Assembly (NCBI RefSeq): GCF_000373985.1
Contig: NZ_KB893012.1
Location: forward strand, 62,001 to 126,000
DNA length: 64,000 nt
From: Desulfobacter curvatus DSM 3379
GTDB taxonomy: Bacteria; Desulfobacterota; Desulfobacteria; Desulfobacterales; Desulfobacteraceae
Direction of reading: 5' to 3'
The translations under genes and the position numbers were made by a program. Shown here in pieces: positions 25,246-33,686 of the stretch. Below the pieces are notes generated by a model. That model did no database searches and was not told where the DNA came from. It saw nothing but the letters and a program-made list of their open reading frames with translations. Numbering within the stretch: position 1 is the first letter of the stretch; each line of letters starts with the position of its first letter.

Positions 25246-26391
25246 TTACTTTAACAGCGTCCAGGTCCCGTTTTGGATCTCCACCATGACAAAAGCGGCC
25301 GGGGAGAGGCCATTGTGGTCCTCGGTGGTGAAGTTGAATTCTCCTGTGGCACCCACATAGCCTTTTGTGGCTTCCAGGTTGTCCCGGATTTTTTGTTTAT
25401 CGCCGTTGCTGCCTTTTAATGCACCGGCCAGAAGGTTTACGGCATCATAGGCATACCCGCCGAACCCTGATACGTTTCCGGAAAATTTATGTTCATAGGC
25501 GTTCTGATAATCTTCAAGTACTTTTTTCTGGGGGTCTGAATCATCCAGAAGGCTGGTCACCAGGATTTTGCCGGTGGGCAGGATATTACCGTTGGCAGCA
25601 TCTCCTGCCAATTCGATGAATTTGGGCGATCCCACCCCGTGGCTCTGGTACAGCGGAATGTCGATCTTCAGCTGTTTTGCATTTTTTGCCACGACTGCCG
25701 GACCGGGATTGGTGCCCCAGCATACTATGGCGTCCGGGCCGGCTGCCTTGATTTTAGCCAGCTGGGTCGTCGTATCTGTATCCTTGGCGCCAAAGCTTTC
25801 ATTTAAGATCACCTGGATGCCGAATTGTTCCGCCTGGTCCAAAAGCTGTTTTTTTCCACTTTCACCATAGGCGTTGGATACCGTGAGGATGCCGATTTTT
25901 TTTATGCCGGCGGCTTTCATCTGCTGGTACACGGCTGCCACGGCGAGCAAATCACTCTGGGCGGTTTTGAATACCCAGGGGTCCACCGGGGTGGTGATCT
26001 TGATACCGGCGGCACAGCTGATCAATGGCACTTTAGCCCGCTTGGTGAAATTGACAATGGCAAGGGTAGTGGGGGTGGTGGACGGGCCAACGATGGCAAT
26101 GACTTGATCCTTGTGGATCAGTTTGTTTACGGCGGATACGGCTTTGGCCGGATCTCCTTCGGAATCATAAATCACCGCCTCAAGCATATGTCCGTCAATG
26201 CCGCCGGCCGCATTGATCTGTTCAACCATCATTTCCATGGTCTTCTTTTCAGGATCTCCCAAAAACGAGGCCCTGCCGGTGACCGAAAAAATACCTCCGA
26301 TTTTGTAAACATCTGCCGCCACGGCCCCTGATACCAGAATCATCGACAGAATAGTGACAAGCATTGCAAGTACAAAGTGTTTTTGTTTCAT
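25246..26391 (-). CDS. livK: Periplasmic substrate-binding protein of a liv-type ABC transporter
   Basis: A 381-residue protein with a signal peptide (residues 1-25, ending GAVAADV) and a Leu/Ile/Val-binding-protein fold: YKIGGIFSVTGRASFLGDPEKK, then AVSAVNKLIHKDQVIAIVGPSTTPTTLAI, KKIGILTVSNAYGESGK, and the C-terminal AYDAVNLLAGALK. It is the first gene of the operon and fixes its specificity. Relatives bind branched-chain amino acids, amides, urea or aromatic acids. The neighbouring PaaK-like gene hints at an aromatic or other carboxylate, which is inference only. Confidence 0.9.
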   Translation of the reverse strand: MKQKHFVLAMLVTILSMILVSGAVAADVYKIGGIFSVTGRASFLGDPEKKTMEMMVEQINAAGGIDGHMLEAVIYDSEGDPAKAVSAVNKLIHKDQVIAIVGPSTTPTTLAIVNFTKRAKVPLISCAAGIKITTPVDPWVFKTAQSDLLAVAAVYQQMKAAGIKKIGILTVSNAYGESGKKQLLDQAEQFGIQVILNESFGAKDTDTTTQLAKIKAAGPDAIVCWGTNPGPAVVAKNAKQLKIDIPLYQSHGVGSPKFIELAGDAANGNILPTGKILVTSLLDDSDPQKKVLEDYQNAYEHKFSGNVSGFGGYAYDAVNLLAGALKGSNGDKQKIRDNLEATKGYVGATGEFNFTTEDHNGLSPAAFVMVEIQNGTWTLLK

Positions 26392-26431
26392 GGTAACTCT
26401 TCCTTTGTTAAATGGTGGTTGTTAAACTTTC

Positions 26432-26479
26432 GGCAAAAAAAAACCATGAGCTTTCCGGTTTTCGGTCCACCAATGGTTT
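26432..26479 (-). terminator. Leader hairpin with T9 tail upstream of livK, possible attenuator
   Basis: Read on the minus strand, AAACCAT (26473-26479) pairs with ATGGTTT (26441-26447), and the descending arm runs into nine Ts (26435-26443). The loop contains a small CCG-AAAAC-CGG helix. No gene lies upstream on this strand for more than 30 kb that could need a terminator here, so it would act on the livK leader itself. The stem is only 7 bp with a 25-base loop. Confidence 0.4.
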
Positions 26480-26928
26480 AAGATCCTTTGTTCTCTCTTA
26501 AAAGCGTTACATCAAGGCTCCCCGTGCAAACGGTCTTAAAAAGACACGCCTGAAAATATAAATATAAAAAACTAAATAAAACGGTTAAGTTCCAGTAATC
26601 CCTTAATGTTTTTTCATATTGTGTACATATTGTCGGCTACATACCTAATTAAGCGGGCCGTTTGTGTCAAGCCTTTTTAACTACCCTGTTTTTAGACGGA
26701 CTTTCATTTAGCCGGAAATTTATTTTAAATTATTATTTTTATATTGTTGAATCGTATATTTCGATTAAAAAATTAGTTTTGTTGAGCAATTATCCTAATA
26801 TAAAAAATGAATAGACTCTGGTTTTCAAACCCAAATCCTAGGTGGTGCTCACGGGCAAAAATGTTGAAACATGGGGAAGACATAACGGTTAGAAATATGG
26901 TTCACCAGTCCAAAACCGTGTTTGGTTC
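26480..26928. other. Intergenic region between divergent livK and maeB
   Basis: AT-rich DNA without a supported gene. On the minus strand a TTGACA (complement of 26665-26670) could be the -35 box of the liv operon, but no good -10 follows it. The rest shows no feature I can name. Confidence 0.35.
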
Positions 26929-26958
26929 TTGACAAAATCTAAGAAATAGATCTATTTA
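26929..26958 (+). promoter_or_regulatory. Promoter with palindromic operator upstream of maeB
   Basis: TTGACA (26929-26934), an 18-base spacer and TATTTA (26953-26958) form a plausible sigma-70 promoter. A perfect 14-bp palindrome, AAATAGATCTATTT (26944-26957), covers the spacer and the -10. It is a good candidate operator for a dimeric repressor. Confidence 0.5.
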
Positions 26959-27079
26959 TCTGATTATAGTAAAGAAAGTTATCGATGCGATAATTAATAC
27001 AACAGATCGTATTCGGATAAAGATGTAACCAGGTGCACCTTATTATATAGATAGAAGCCTCAATTTAAGTTGCTTATGT

Positions 27080-27140
27080 GCTTTATTGTGGGCTGAGTCC
27101 GGGTGTTGGTAGACCAGACTCAGCCCAAGGCTGTTTTTTT
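27080..27140 (+). promoter_or_regulatory. Structured leader element upstream of maeB (copy A of a two-copy repeat)
   Basis: A perfect 10-bp stem, GGGCTGAGTC (27090-27099) with GACTCAGCCC (27117-27126), overlaps a shorter alternative hairpin CAGCC-CAA-GGCTG (27121-27133) that is followed by seven Ts. Two mutually exclusive hairpins, the second with a T-run, is the architecture of an attenuator or riboswitch-type terminator. A related sequence with partly different stem bases lies at 56348-56401. The ligand or protein involved, if any, is unknown. Confidence 0.45.
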
Positions 27141-27195
27141 GGAGCGGCACCTTGTAATCCCTTCACCTGCCTGATCATGATTAAAGGGAGGAATA

Positions 27196-29457
27196 ATGTC
27201 AAAATTCACTGATGCTCTGGAATATCACCGGAGTGGTCGTAAAGGTAAAATTGAAGTCATCACCACCAAGCCATGCGCAACAAGCAGAGATCTGTCTCTT
27301 GCCTACAGCCCGGGTGTTGCCAAACCTTGTCTGGCAATTGAAGAAGAACCGGGGATGGCCTATGAGTATACAGCCAAAGGAAATCTTGTCGCAGTTGTTT
27401 CCAACGGGACGGCAGTACTCGGTCTTGGTAATATTGGTGCGCTTGCCAGTAAGCCGGTTATGGAGGGGAAGGGTGTTTTGTTCAAGAGTTTTGCCGATAT
27501 CGATGTTTTTGATATTGAACTGAACACTAATGATCCGGATGAATTGATCCGTACAGTGCAACTGCTTGAACCAACTTTTGGCGGTATCAACCTGGAGGAT
27601 ATCAAAGGGCCGGAATGCTTTTATATTGAAGAAGCGCTGCAAAAAACCATGAACATCCCGGTGTTCCATGATGACCAGCACGGAACGGCGATTATTGCCG
27701 CCGCAGGCATGGTCAATGCCCTGGAACTTGTCGGAAAAAAGATTGAAGAGATCAAAGTTGTCTTTAATGGGGCCGGCGCAGCCGGTATCGCCTGCGCTAA
27801 CCTTCTGATCTCCATGGGTGTAAATAAAAAGAACCTTATCCTTTGTGACTCCAAGGGGGTCATTTATAAGGGACGCACGGAGGGCATGAACCCGTACAAA
27901 GAGCGCTTGGCTGCGCAAACGGATGACCGCACCCTTGACGATGCGATGAAAGGAGCGGATATTTTTTTTGGGGTATCCGTCAAAGGTGCCCTCACCCCTG
28001 ACATGCTGCGCACCATGGCCAAAGATCCCATCGTTTTTGCCATGGCCAATCCTGATCCGGAGATTACCCCGGACGACGCAAGATCGGTGCGCGGTGATGT
28101 CATCATCGGCACCGGACGCTCCGATTACAATAACCAGGTCAACAATGTCCTGTGCTTTCCGTTTCTCTTCCGTGGCGCTTTAGATACCCATGCCAGCGCC
28201 ATTAATGAAGAGATGAAACTGGCGGCAGTTCATGCCCTGGCCCAGCTGGCAAAAGAAGACGTTCCGGATTCGGTACGCCGGGCTTACTGTAACAGTGACA
28301 TTACATTCGGGCGGGAATATCTGCTCCCCAAACCGTTTGATCCACGGGTCTTGTTACACATTGCACCCGCCGTTGCCCAGGCCGCCATGGATTCCGGTGT
28401 TGCCCGTCGACCCATCCCGGACATGGCGAAATACGTTGAACATCTGGAGGCACTGCAGGGACGCTCAAAAGAAATCATGCGCGCCATGATCAACAAAGCG
28501 AAAGCTGCGCCTAAACGGGTGGTCTTTCCGGAAGGCAAAGAAGATAAGATCCTACGTTCGGTACAAGTCCTGCTGGACGAAAAAATTGCCATCCCGATTC
28601 TTATTGGTGACGATAAAGTCATCCGCGAAAAAGCCAAGGCACTAAATATTGATCTGCGTGACACGGAAATCATCAACCCCCGCACCAGTGAAAAACTCGA
28701 CGCATACACGGAAATACTTTTTAACAAACGTCAACGCAAGGGGCTGACACGCTATGATGCCCGCCACCGCCTGCGGAAGAATGGAAATTATTTCGGCGCC
28801 ATCATGGTGGAACAAGGGGATGCGGATGCCCTGCTTTCAGGCATCAACGCCAACTATCCCGATGTTATCTCGCCGGCTATAGAAGTGATCGGCAAAAAGG
28901 ACGGTTTGTCCAAAGTGCATGGCCTGTACATGATGGTATTCAAGAAAAAGGTGATCTTCTGCGCCGATACGACCGTTACCATTGAGCCGACTGCAGAAGA
29001 ACTGGCGGAAACCGCCATCCTGGCTTCCGAGCAGGCACAGCATTTTGACATCACGCCGCGTGTTGCCATGCTTTCCTTTTCCAACTTCGGCAGCGCCTAT
29101 CACCCATTAACCCAGAAAGTGAAACAAGCCACCGCTTTGGTCAAGGAAAAGGTACCGGGGTTGACGGTAGACGGTGAAATCCAAGCGAACGTAGCCCTGG
29201 ACCCGGAAATCGTCAAAAATCAATATCCTTTCTCCAGCCTCAAGGGAGATGCCAACGTTTTTATTTTCCCGGACCTGCAATCGGGTAATATCACCTATAA
29301 AATGTTGGCTAAACTAGGGAACGCCGTTGCTGTCGGCCCCATCCTAATGGGGATGAAAAAACCCATCCATGTGCTGCAGCGTGCAGATGATGTTGCAGAT
29401 ATTGTCAATATGGCGGCGGTGGCGGTCAACGATGCGCAAATGAACGAAGCGGAATAA
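27196..29457 (+). CDS. maeB: NADP-type malic enzyme with C-terminal phosphotransacetylase-like domain
   Basis: A 753-residue MaeB-type enzyme converting malate to pyruvate and CO2. Residues about 1-425 are the malic enzyme part: TSRDLSLAYSPGVAKPCLAI, GLGNIGALASKPVMEGKGVLFK, FGGINLEDIKGPECF, FHDDQHGTAII, and the nucleotide-binding FNGAGAAGIACANLL. Residues about 428-753 resemble phosphotransacetylase (RVVFPEGKEDKILRSVQVLL, MLSFSNFGSA, VDGEIQANVALDPEI), which in MaeB proteins is a regulatory module that responds to acetyl-CoA. In an acetate oxidiser it links the TCA cycle to pyruvate and NADPH supply. GGGAGGAATA precedes the ATG. It has its own leader and terminator. Confidence 0.95.
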   Translation: MSKFTDALEYHRSGRKGKIEVITTKPCATSRDLSLAYSPGVAKPCLAIEEEPGMAYEYTAKGNLVAVVSNGTAVLGLGNIGALASKPVMEGKGVLFKSFADIDVFDIELNTNDPDELIRTVQLLEPTFGGINLEDIKGPECFYIEEALQKTMNIPVFHDDQHGTAIIAAAGMVNALELVGKKIEEIKVVFNGAGAAGIACANLLISMGVNKKNLILCDSKGVIYKGRTEGMNPYKERLAAQTDDRTLDDAMKGADIFFGVSVKGALTPDMLRTMAKDPIVFAMANPDPEITPDDARSVRGDVIIGTGRSDYNNQVNNVLCFPFLFRGALDTHASAINEEMKLAAVHALAQLAKEDVPDSVRRAYCNSDITFGREYLLPKPFDPRVLLHIAPAVAQAAMDSGVARRPIPDMAKYVEHLEALQGRSKEIMRAMINKAKAAPKRVVFPEGKEDKILRSVQVLLDEKIAIPILIGDDKVIREKAKALNIDLRDTEIINPRTSEKLDAYTEILFNKRQRKGLTRYDARHRLRKNGNYFGAIMVEQGDADALLSGINANYPDVISPAIEVIGKKDGLSKVHGLYMMVFKKKVIFCADTTVTIEPTAEELAETAILASEQAQHFDITPRVAMLSFSNFGSAYHPLTQKVKQATALVKEKVPGLTVDGEIQANVALDPEIVKNQYPFSSLKGDANVFIFPDLQSGNITYKMLAKLGNAVAVGPILMGMKKPIHVLQRADDVADIVNMAAVAVNDAQMNEAE

Positions 29458-29495
29458 TAATCCCTTTTTCCAGGCCGGAAAAATCGGTGTACGGT

Positions 29496-29543
29496 AAAAG
29501 CAGGGAGGGTTGCAAGAACGGAGCTGCCCGTCCCTGCTTTTGG
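29496..29543 (+). terminator. Intrinsic terminator of maeB
   Basis: An 11-bp stem, AAAAGCAGGGA (29496-29506) with TCCCTGCTTTT (29531-29541), has a further GGG/CCC helix in its loop. The U-tract is short, so the A/T outer pairs may act as the tract in both directions. Confidence 0.75.
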
Positions 29544-29964
29544 TTAAGGCGAGTATGGATATTTTTTTTGTTAATGTGTTTTTCTTTGTTAATATGTGTT
29601 GATTCGTATTTCAAATGCAGACAAGCTTTAACCATATCACTATCTCGCCTCAATCCACAACAAAATATATAAGTAATTGAGCGATTGATTAGACCCTTCT
29701 GTAAAAAAATGGGTAATGTTTCACCGCATCTCACTGTGTTTTTAGGAAATTCATCCCTTGTGGCCAACGGGAAAAAGCAGATAATTGTTTATATGATCAG
29801 CGCTGCCCCACCTATAGTAGTGCCCTCCATAAAACCAATCTATATTTTATAAGAATAGTATTAGAAAAACTCATTAAAAACAGCGTGTTGAACGCGCTAT
29901 ATCGAAAGTGAAGTCTTTGAAAATATTAGTAAAAATGTGAAAAAATTAATTAACAATTTTATAT
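29544..29964. other. AT-rich intergenic region between maeB and the sdh promoter
   Basis: More than 400 bases without a supported gene. The short frames present lack ribosome sites and recognisable content. Confidence 0.4.
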
Positions 29965-29993
29965 TGACAATTCAATATGTATTGTTTATACAT
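29965..29993 (+). promoter_or_regulatory. Sigma-70 promoter of sdhCAB
   Basis: TTGACA (29965-29970), exactly 17 bases, then TATACA (29988-29993). The spacer contains a small inverted repeat, ACAAT with ATTGT. The implied leader to sdhC is about 225 bases. Confidence 0.7.
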
Positions 29994-30080
29994 TTTAAGC
30001 TTCTTTAGTTCGTATGCATTCGACAAGGCTTGGTTTTTGATTGGTATTACAATGGGTATATATTAACAATATTAAACAAA

Positions 30081-30118
30081 AAAGGAGGGATACAAGGAGG
30101 GAGATAAAAAAAATGTAG
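30081..30118 (+). other. Purine-rich double Shine-Dalgarno followed by a start-stop codon pair in the sdh leader
   Basis: AAAGGAGG (30081-30088) and AAGGAGG (30094-30100) lie in the sdhC leader. Twelve bases after the second is ATG-TAG (30113-30118). A ribosome loading here would terminate at once. This could modulate leader structure, or be chance in purine-rich sequence. Confidence 0.25.
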
Positions 30119-30224
30119 TGGCACTGTTTCGCTGAATACGATTTAGTATTTAATTTTATTAAAATTTAAGGCAATGTTGCATAAATTTTATGTTAATGTT
30201 GCTGAATTTAGAAAGGATTAAATT

Positions 30225-30866
30225 ATGAACTGGCTGGTACGAACTTTTAGCTGCTCTGTAGCCAAGAAGCAGTTTATGGCAGTAACCGGTCTCGCTTTCT
30301 GCCTCTTTCTGACAACCCATCTCATCGGCAATCTATTCGTTTATGGCGGAAAAGATGCTTTTAATGCCTATGTTGAGCATCTTCATGCTCTTGGGGTTCT
30401 TATCCACATCGCTGAAGCAGGTTTGATTGTCTTTGCTCTGATTCATATCGGCACCGCAATTATTCTCTATTTCCAAAACCTTGCTGCAAGACCTGTTAAG
30501 TACAAGAAAAAGAGTAACGCCGGCGGCCGGACATTGGCATCGGCCACTATGCCCTACACAGGTCTTTTTATATTGGTTTTTATAGTGATTCACCTTGTCG
30601 GTCTTAAATTTGCCGATCATTCTACTACTACAACATTTGATCTCACCGCTCAGGTTCTTTCTCAGCCTGCGGTACTTGTGTTCTATATCGTATCAATGGT
30701 CGTGGTAGCATTTCATGTAAATCATGGCTTTTGGAGTGCTTTTCAGTCCTTTGGCGCCAGCCATCCGAAATATACGCCCATCGTTAGAGGATTCGGCATA
30801 CTTTTCAGTTTGGTTGTAGGTGTGGGCTTTGGTTTTATTCCAATTGCTTTAAATATGATCTCATAG
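30225..30866 (+). CDS. sdhC: Succinate dehydrogenase/fumarate reductase cytochrome b subunit (B-type)
   Basis: A 213-residue membrane subunit with five hydrophobic segments and conserved His residues for two hemes: TTHLIGN near 27, VEHLHALG near 48, VIHLVG near 126, and AFHVNHGFWSAFQ near 163-168. A single large cytochrome b and no SdhD is the B-type architecture known from Wolinella and Bacillus. It carries electrons between menaquinone and the flavoprotein; in B-type enzymes succinate oxidation by menaquinone may be driven by membrane potential. AAAGGA precedes the ATG. Confidence 0.93.
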   Translation: MNWLVRTFSCSVAKKQFMAVTGLAFCLFLTTHLIGNLFVYGGKDAFNAYVEHLHALGVLIHIAEAGLIVFALIHIGTAIILYFQNLAARPVKYKKKSNAGGRTLASATMPYTGLFILVFIVIHLVGLKFADHSTTTTFDLTAQVLSQPAVLVFYIVSMVVVAFHVNHGFWSAFQSFGASHPKYTPIVRGFGILFSLVVGVGFGFIPIALNMIS

Positions 30867-30894
30867 CTATAATTATCAATAATCAGGGGGATAC

Positions 30895-32808
30895 ATGCAA
30901 TTAAATTCCAATGTTCCGTCAGGTCCTCTCGAGACCAAATGGGAAAGATATAAATTTGATTTAAAACGAGTCAATCCTGCAAATAAAAGAAAATTTGAAG
31001 TTATCGTTGTGGGAACAGGCCTTGCCGGTGGTTCTGCAGCGGCAACTTTGGCCGATCTTGGGTATCATGTAAAAAATTTCTGCATCCAGGACACGCCGCG
31101 TAGAGCGCACAGTATTGCTGCCCAGGGCGGTATCAACGCAGCAAAAAACTATCCTGGTGATGGTGACAGTATATGGAACCTCTTTTATGATACAATCAAG
31201 GGCGGTGACTACCGTGCAAGAGAAGCAAATGTTTACCGTCTTGCCGAGAATGCCAATAAAATTATCGACCACTGTGTTGCCACGGGTGTTCCCTTTGCAA
31301 GAGAATACGGCGGACTCCATGCCAACCGGTCATTCGGTGGTGCCCAGGTTTCACGTACCTTTTATGCCAGAGGGCAGACGGGGCAGCAGTTACTTCTGGG
31401 CGTTTACGGTCAGTTAAGTCGCCAGATCGGTCTTGGCGGTGTGGAGATGTACGCCAGACGTGATATTCTTGACGTCGTTATTATTGACGGATGCGCCAGA
31501 GGTGTTATCTGCCGTAATCTGGTAACAGGTGAAATCGAAAGTCATTCAGCCCATGCCGTAGTTCTGGCCACAGGCGGATACGACAATGTTTACTTTCTGA
31601 CCACCAGTGGTATGCATTCCAATGTTTCCGCATGCTGGGCCGCTTACAAAAAAGGCGCTGCCTTTGCCAACCCCTGTTACACCCAGATCCATCCAACATG
31701 TATTACCGTTCATGGTGACTATCAGTCTAAACTGACTCTCATGAGTGAAAGTTTAAGAAATGACGGTAGAATTTGGGTTCCCAAGAAAAAGGGAGATAAC
31801 CGTAGTCCTGATCAGATCCCCGAAGACGAAAGAGATTACTACCTGGAACGTAAATATCCCAGTTTCGGTAACCTTGTTCCTCGCGATGTGGCTTCCCGTA
31901 ATGCAAAACTGGCATGCGATGATGGCAGAGGCGTTGGAAACACTGGTCTTGCCGTATATCTGGATTTCAGCGATGCTATCAAACGTGACGGTGAAGATGT
32001 CATCAGAGCAAAATACGGCAACCTCTTTCAGATGTATGATAAGATTCAGGACGAAGATCCGTACAAAGTGCCCATGAAGATTTACCCGGCTATCCATTAT
32101 GTAATGGGCGGCACCTGGGTTGACTATAACCTCATGACAACCCGTGACGGACTGTTCTGCTTGGGCGGTGCCAACTTCTCTGACCACGGTGCAAACCGTC
32201 TTGGTGCAAGTGCATTGATGCAGGGCCTTTCAGACGGCTACTTCGTTCTTCCCTATACCATCGGCGGATACCTGGCTACCCAGTCCCTGACGGATGTGAA
32301 TACTTCTCACCAGGCGTTTAAAGATGCAGAAAAACAGCTTACTGAGAAATTAGACAAGCTTATGAACATTAACGGCAAGAGAACTGTTGATGATATTCAC
32401 AAAGAGCTTGGTCTGATTATGTGGGATCACTGTGGCATGGCCCGTAATGACGCAGGGCTGAAAGAAGGTATCCAGAAGATTCAAGCACTTCGTGCAGAAT
32501 TCTGGGAGAATGTTAGTGTTTCAGGTAGCAAAAATGATTTTAACCAGAGCTTGGAAAAAGGCTACAGACTTGCTGATTACCTTGAATTCGGCGAGCTTCT
32601 GGCGCGTGATGCCTTGATGCGTACAGAATCTTGTGGTGGTCATTTCAGGGAAGAATCCCAGACAGAAGAAAACGAAGCCAAGAGAGATGATGAAAATTTC
32701 TGTCATGCAGCTGCCTGGGAATATGCGGGTGAAGGTAAAGACCCGATACGGAACACAGAACCACTTGTTTTTGAGAATGTGAAATTAACGCAAAGGAGCT
32801 ACAAGTGA
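30895..32808 (+). CDS. sdhA: Succinate dehydrogenase/fumarate reductase flavoprotein subunit
   Basis: A 637-residue flavoprotein. VVGTGLAGGSAAATLADLGY is the FAD dinucleotide-binding motif, and RRAHSIAAQGGINAAKNY contains the His for covalent FAD. FANPCYTQIHPTCI, GNLVPRDVASR and HYVMGGTWVDYN are active-site regions, and GGANFSDHGANRLGASALMQGLSDG closes the FAD domain. It interconverts succinate and fumarate in the TCA cycle. GGGGGA lies upstream of the ATG, and the gene overlaps sdhB. Confidence 0.96.
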   Translation: MQLNSNVPSGPLETKWERYKFDLKRVNPANKRKFEVIVVGTGLAGGSAAATLADLGYHVKNFCIQDTPRRAHSIAAQGGINAAKNYPGDGDSIWNLFYDTIKGGDYRAREANVYRLAENANKIIDHCVATGVPFAREYGGLHANRSFGGAQVSRTFYARGQTGQQLLLGVYGQLSRQIGLGGVEMYARRDILDVVIIDGCARGVICRNLVTGEIESHSAHAVVLATGGYDNVYFLTTSGMHSNVSACWAAYKKGAAFANPCYTQIHPTCITVHGDYQSKLTLMSESLRNDGRIWVPKKKGDNRSPDQIPEDERDYYLERKYPSFGNLVPRDVASRNAKLACDDGRGVGNTGLAVYLDFSDAIKRDGEDVIRAKYGNLFQMYDKIQDEDPYKVPMKIYPAIHYVMGGTWVDYNLMTTRDGLFCLGGANFSDHGANRLGASALMQGLSDGYFVLPYTIGGYLATQSLTDVNTSHQAFKDAEKQLTEKLDKLMNINGKRTVDDIHKELGLIMWDHCGMARNDAGLKEGIQKIQALRAEFWENVSVSGSKNDFNQSLEKGYRLADYLEFGELLARDALMRTESCGGHFREESQTEENEAKRDDENFCHAAAWEYAGEGKDPIRNTEPLVFENVKLTQRSYK

Positions 32809-33575
32809 TGGAAGAAAAATTTTTAAATCTGACACTAAAGGTCTGGCGCCAGAAAAGGGGTGAGAAGAAAGGTAAAATTGAAACCTATCAGGCAAAACAT
32901 ATTTCCACTGACGCCTCTTTTCTGGAAATGCTTGATATCGTGAATGATGATCTGACAATTGCCGGCATTGAGCCCATTGCCTTTGATCATGACTGCCGCG
33001 AGGGGATTTGCGGAATGTGCGGCCAGGTTGTAAACGGGTATGCTCACGGAGAAGAGAAGGGCACCACCCTTTGCCAGTTTCACATGAGGCGTTTCAAAGA
33101 TGGCGACACCATTTTTATTGAACCCTTCAGAGCAAAAGCGTTTAAGGTCGTAAAAGATCTTGTTGTTGATAGAAGCGCCTTTGATAAGATCATCCAGGCC
33201 GGCGGCTATATCACTGCCAAAGCCGGGGGTGCTCCCGAAGCAAATATTTTTCCGGTGACATATGAGACTAGTGAACTTGCCATGAATGCAGCAGAATGTA
33301 TTGGCTGCGGTGCCTGTGTTGCCGCATGTCCGAATGCTTCTGCAATGCTCTTTGTCAGCGCAAAGATTTCCCATCTTGCTCTGCTTCCCCAGGGTAGACC
33401 TGAGGCTGCAAAACGCGCGTTGGCTATGGTAAGAACTATGGACACATGTGGTTTCGGCAACTGCTCAAACGAAAGAGAATGCGAAAACTCATGTCCTAAA
33501 AACATATCCATCACCAATATTGCTCGTTTGAACAGAGAGTTCCTGTCCGCAGGCGTATGTTCCACAGCGATGTAA
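32808..33575 (+). CDS. sdhB: Succinate dehydrogenase/fumarate reductase iron-sulfur subunit
   Basis: About 255 residues. The plant-type ferredoxin domain has DHDCREGICGMCGQVVNG plus a later Cys in TTLCQFH for the [2Fe-2S] cluster. The C-terminal domain has CIGCGACVAACPNA, DTCGFGNCSNERECENSCPKNI for the [4Fe-4S] and [3Fe-4S] clusters. ATG 32808 overlaps the sdhA TGA; AAAGGAG at 32792-32798 fits this start. A GTG at 32805 is a less likely alternative. Confidence 0.95.
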   Translation: MEEKFLNLTLKVWRQKRGEKKGKIETYQAKHISTDASFLEMLDIVNDDLTIAGIEPIAFDHDCREGICGMCGQVVNGYAHGEEKGTTLCQFHMRRFKDGDTIFIEPFRAKAFKVVKDLVVDRSAFDKIIQAGGYITAKAGGAPEANIFPVTYETSELAMNAAECIGCGACVAACPNASAMLFVSAKISHLALLPQGRPEAAKRALAMVRTMDTCGFGNCSNERECENSCPKNISITNIARLNREFLSAGVCSTAM

Positions 33576-33599
33576 GACCAAAGTAAGAAAACATTACAG

Positions 33600-33627
33600 G
33601 GTGGGACTGTATTTGTCCCACCTTTTT
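33600..33627 (+). terminator. Intrinsic terminator of sdhCAB
   Basis: An 8-bp stem, GGTGGGAC (33600-33607) with GTCCCACC (33615-33622), has a 7-base loop and is followed by five Ts. Confidence 0.85.
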
Positions 33628-33686
33628 AAATTTAAAATAATGTATGCTAATTAATATGATATGGAAAAACAAAACGAAGTAATGCC

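Noticed and set aside
26432..26640. T-box riboswitch upstream of livK
   Set aside because: GGTGGACCG recalls the T-box core GGTGGNACCG but lacks one position, and no specifier loop or antiterminator partner was seen.
30119..30135. Sigma-54 promoter TGGCACTGTTTCGCT upstream of sdhC
   Set aside because: The -12 GC is one base out of register and a near-consensus sigma-70 promoter lies just upstream.
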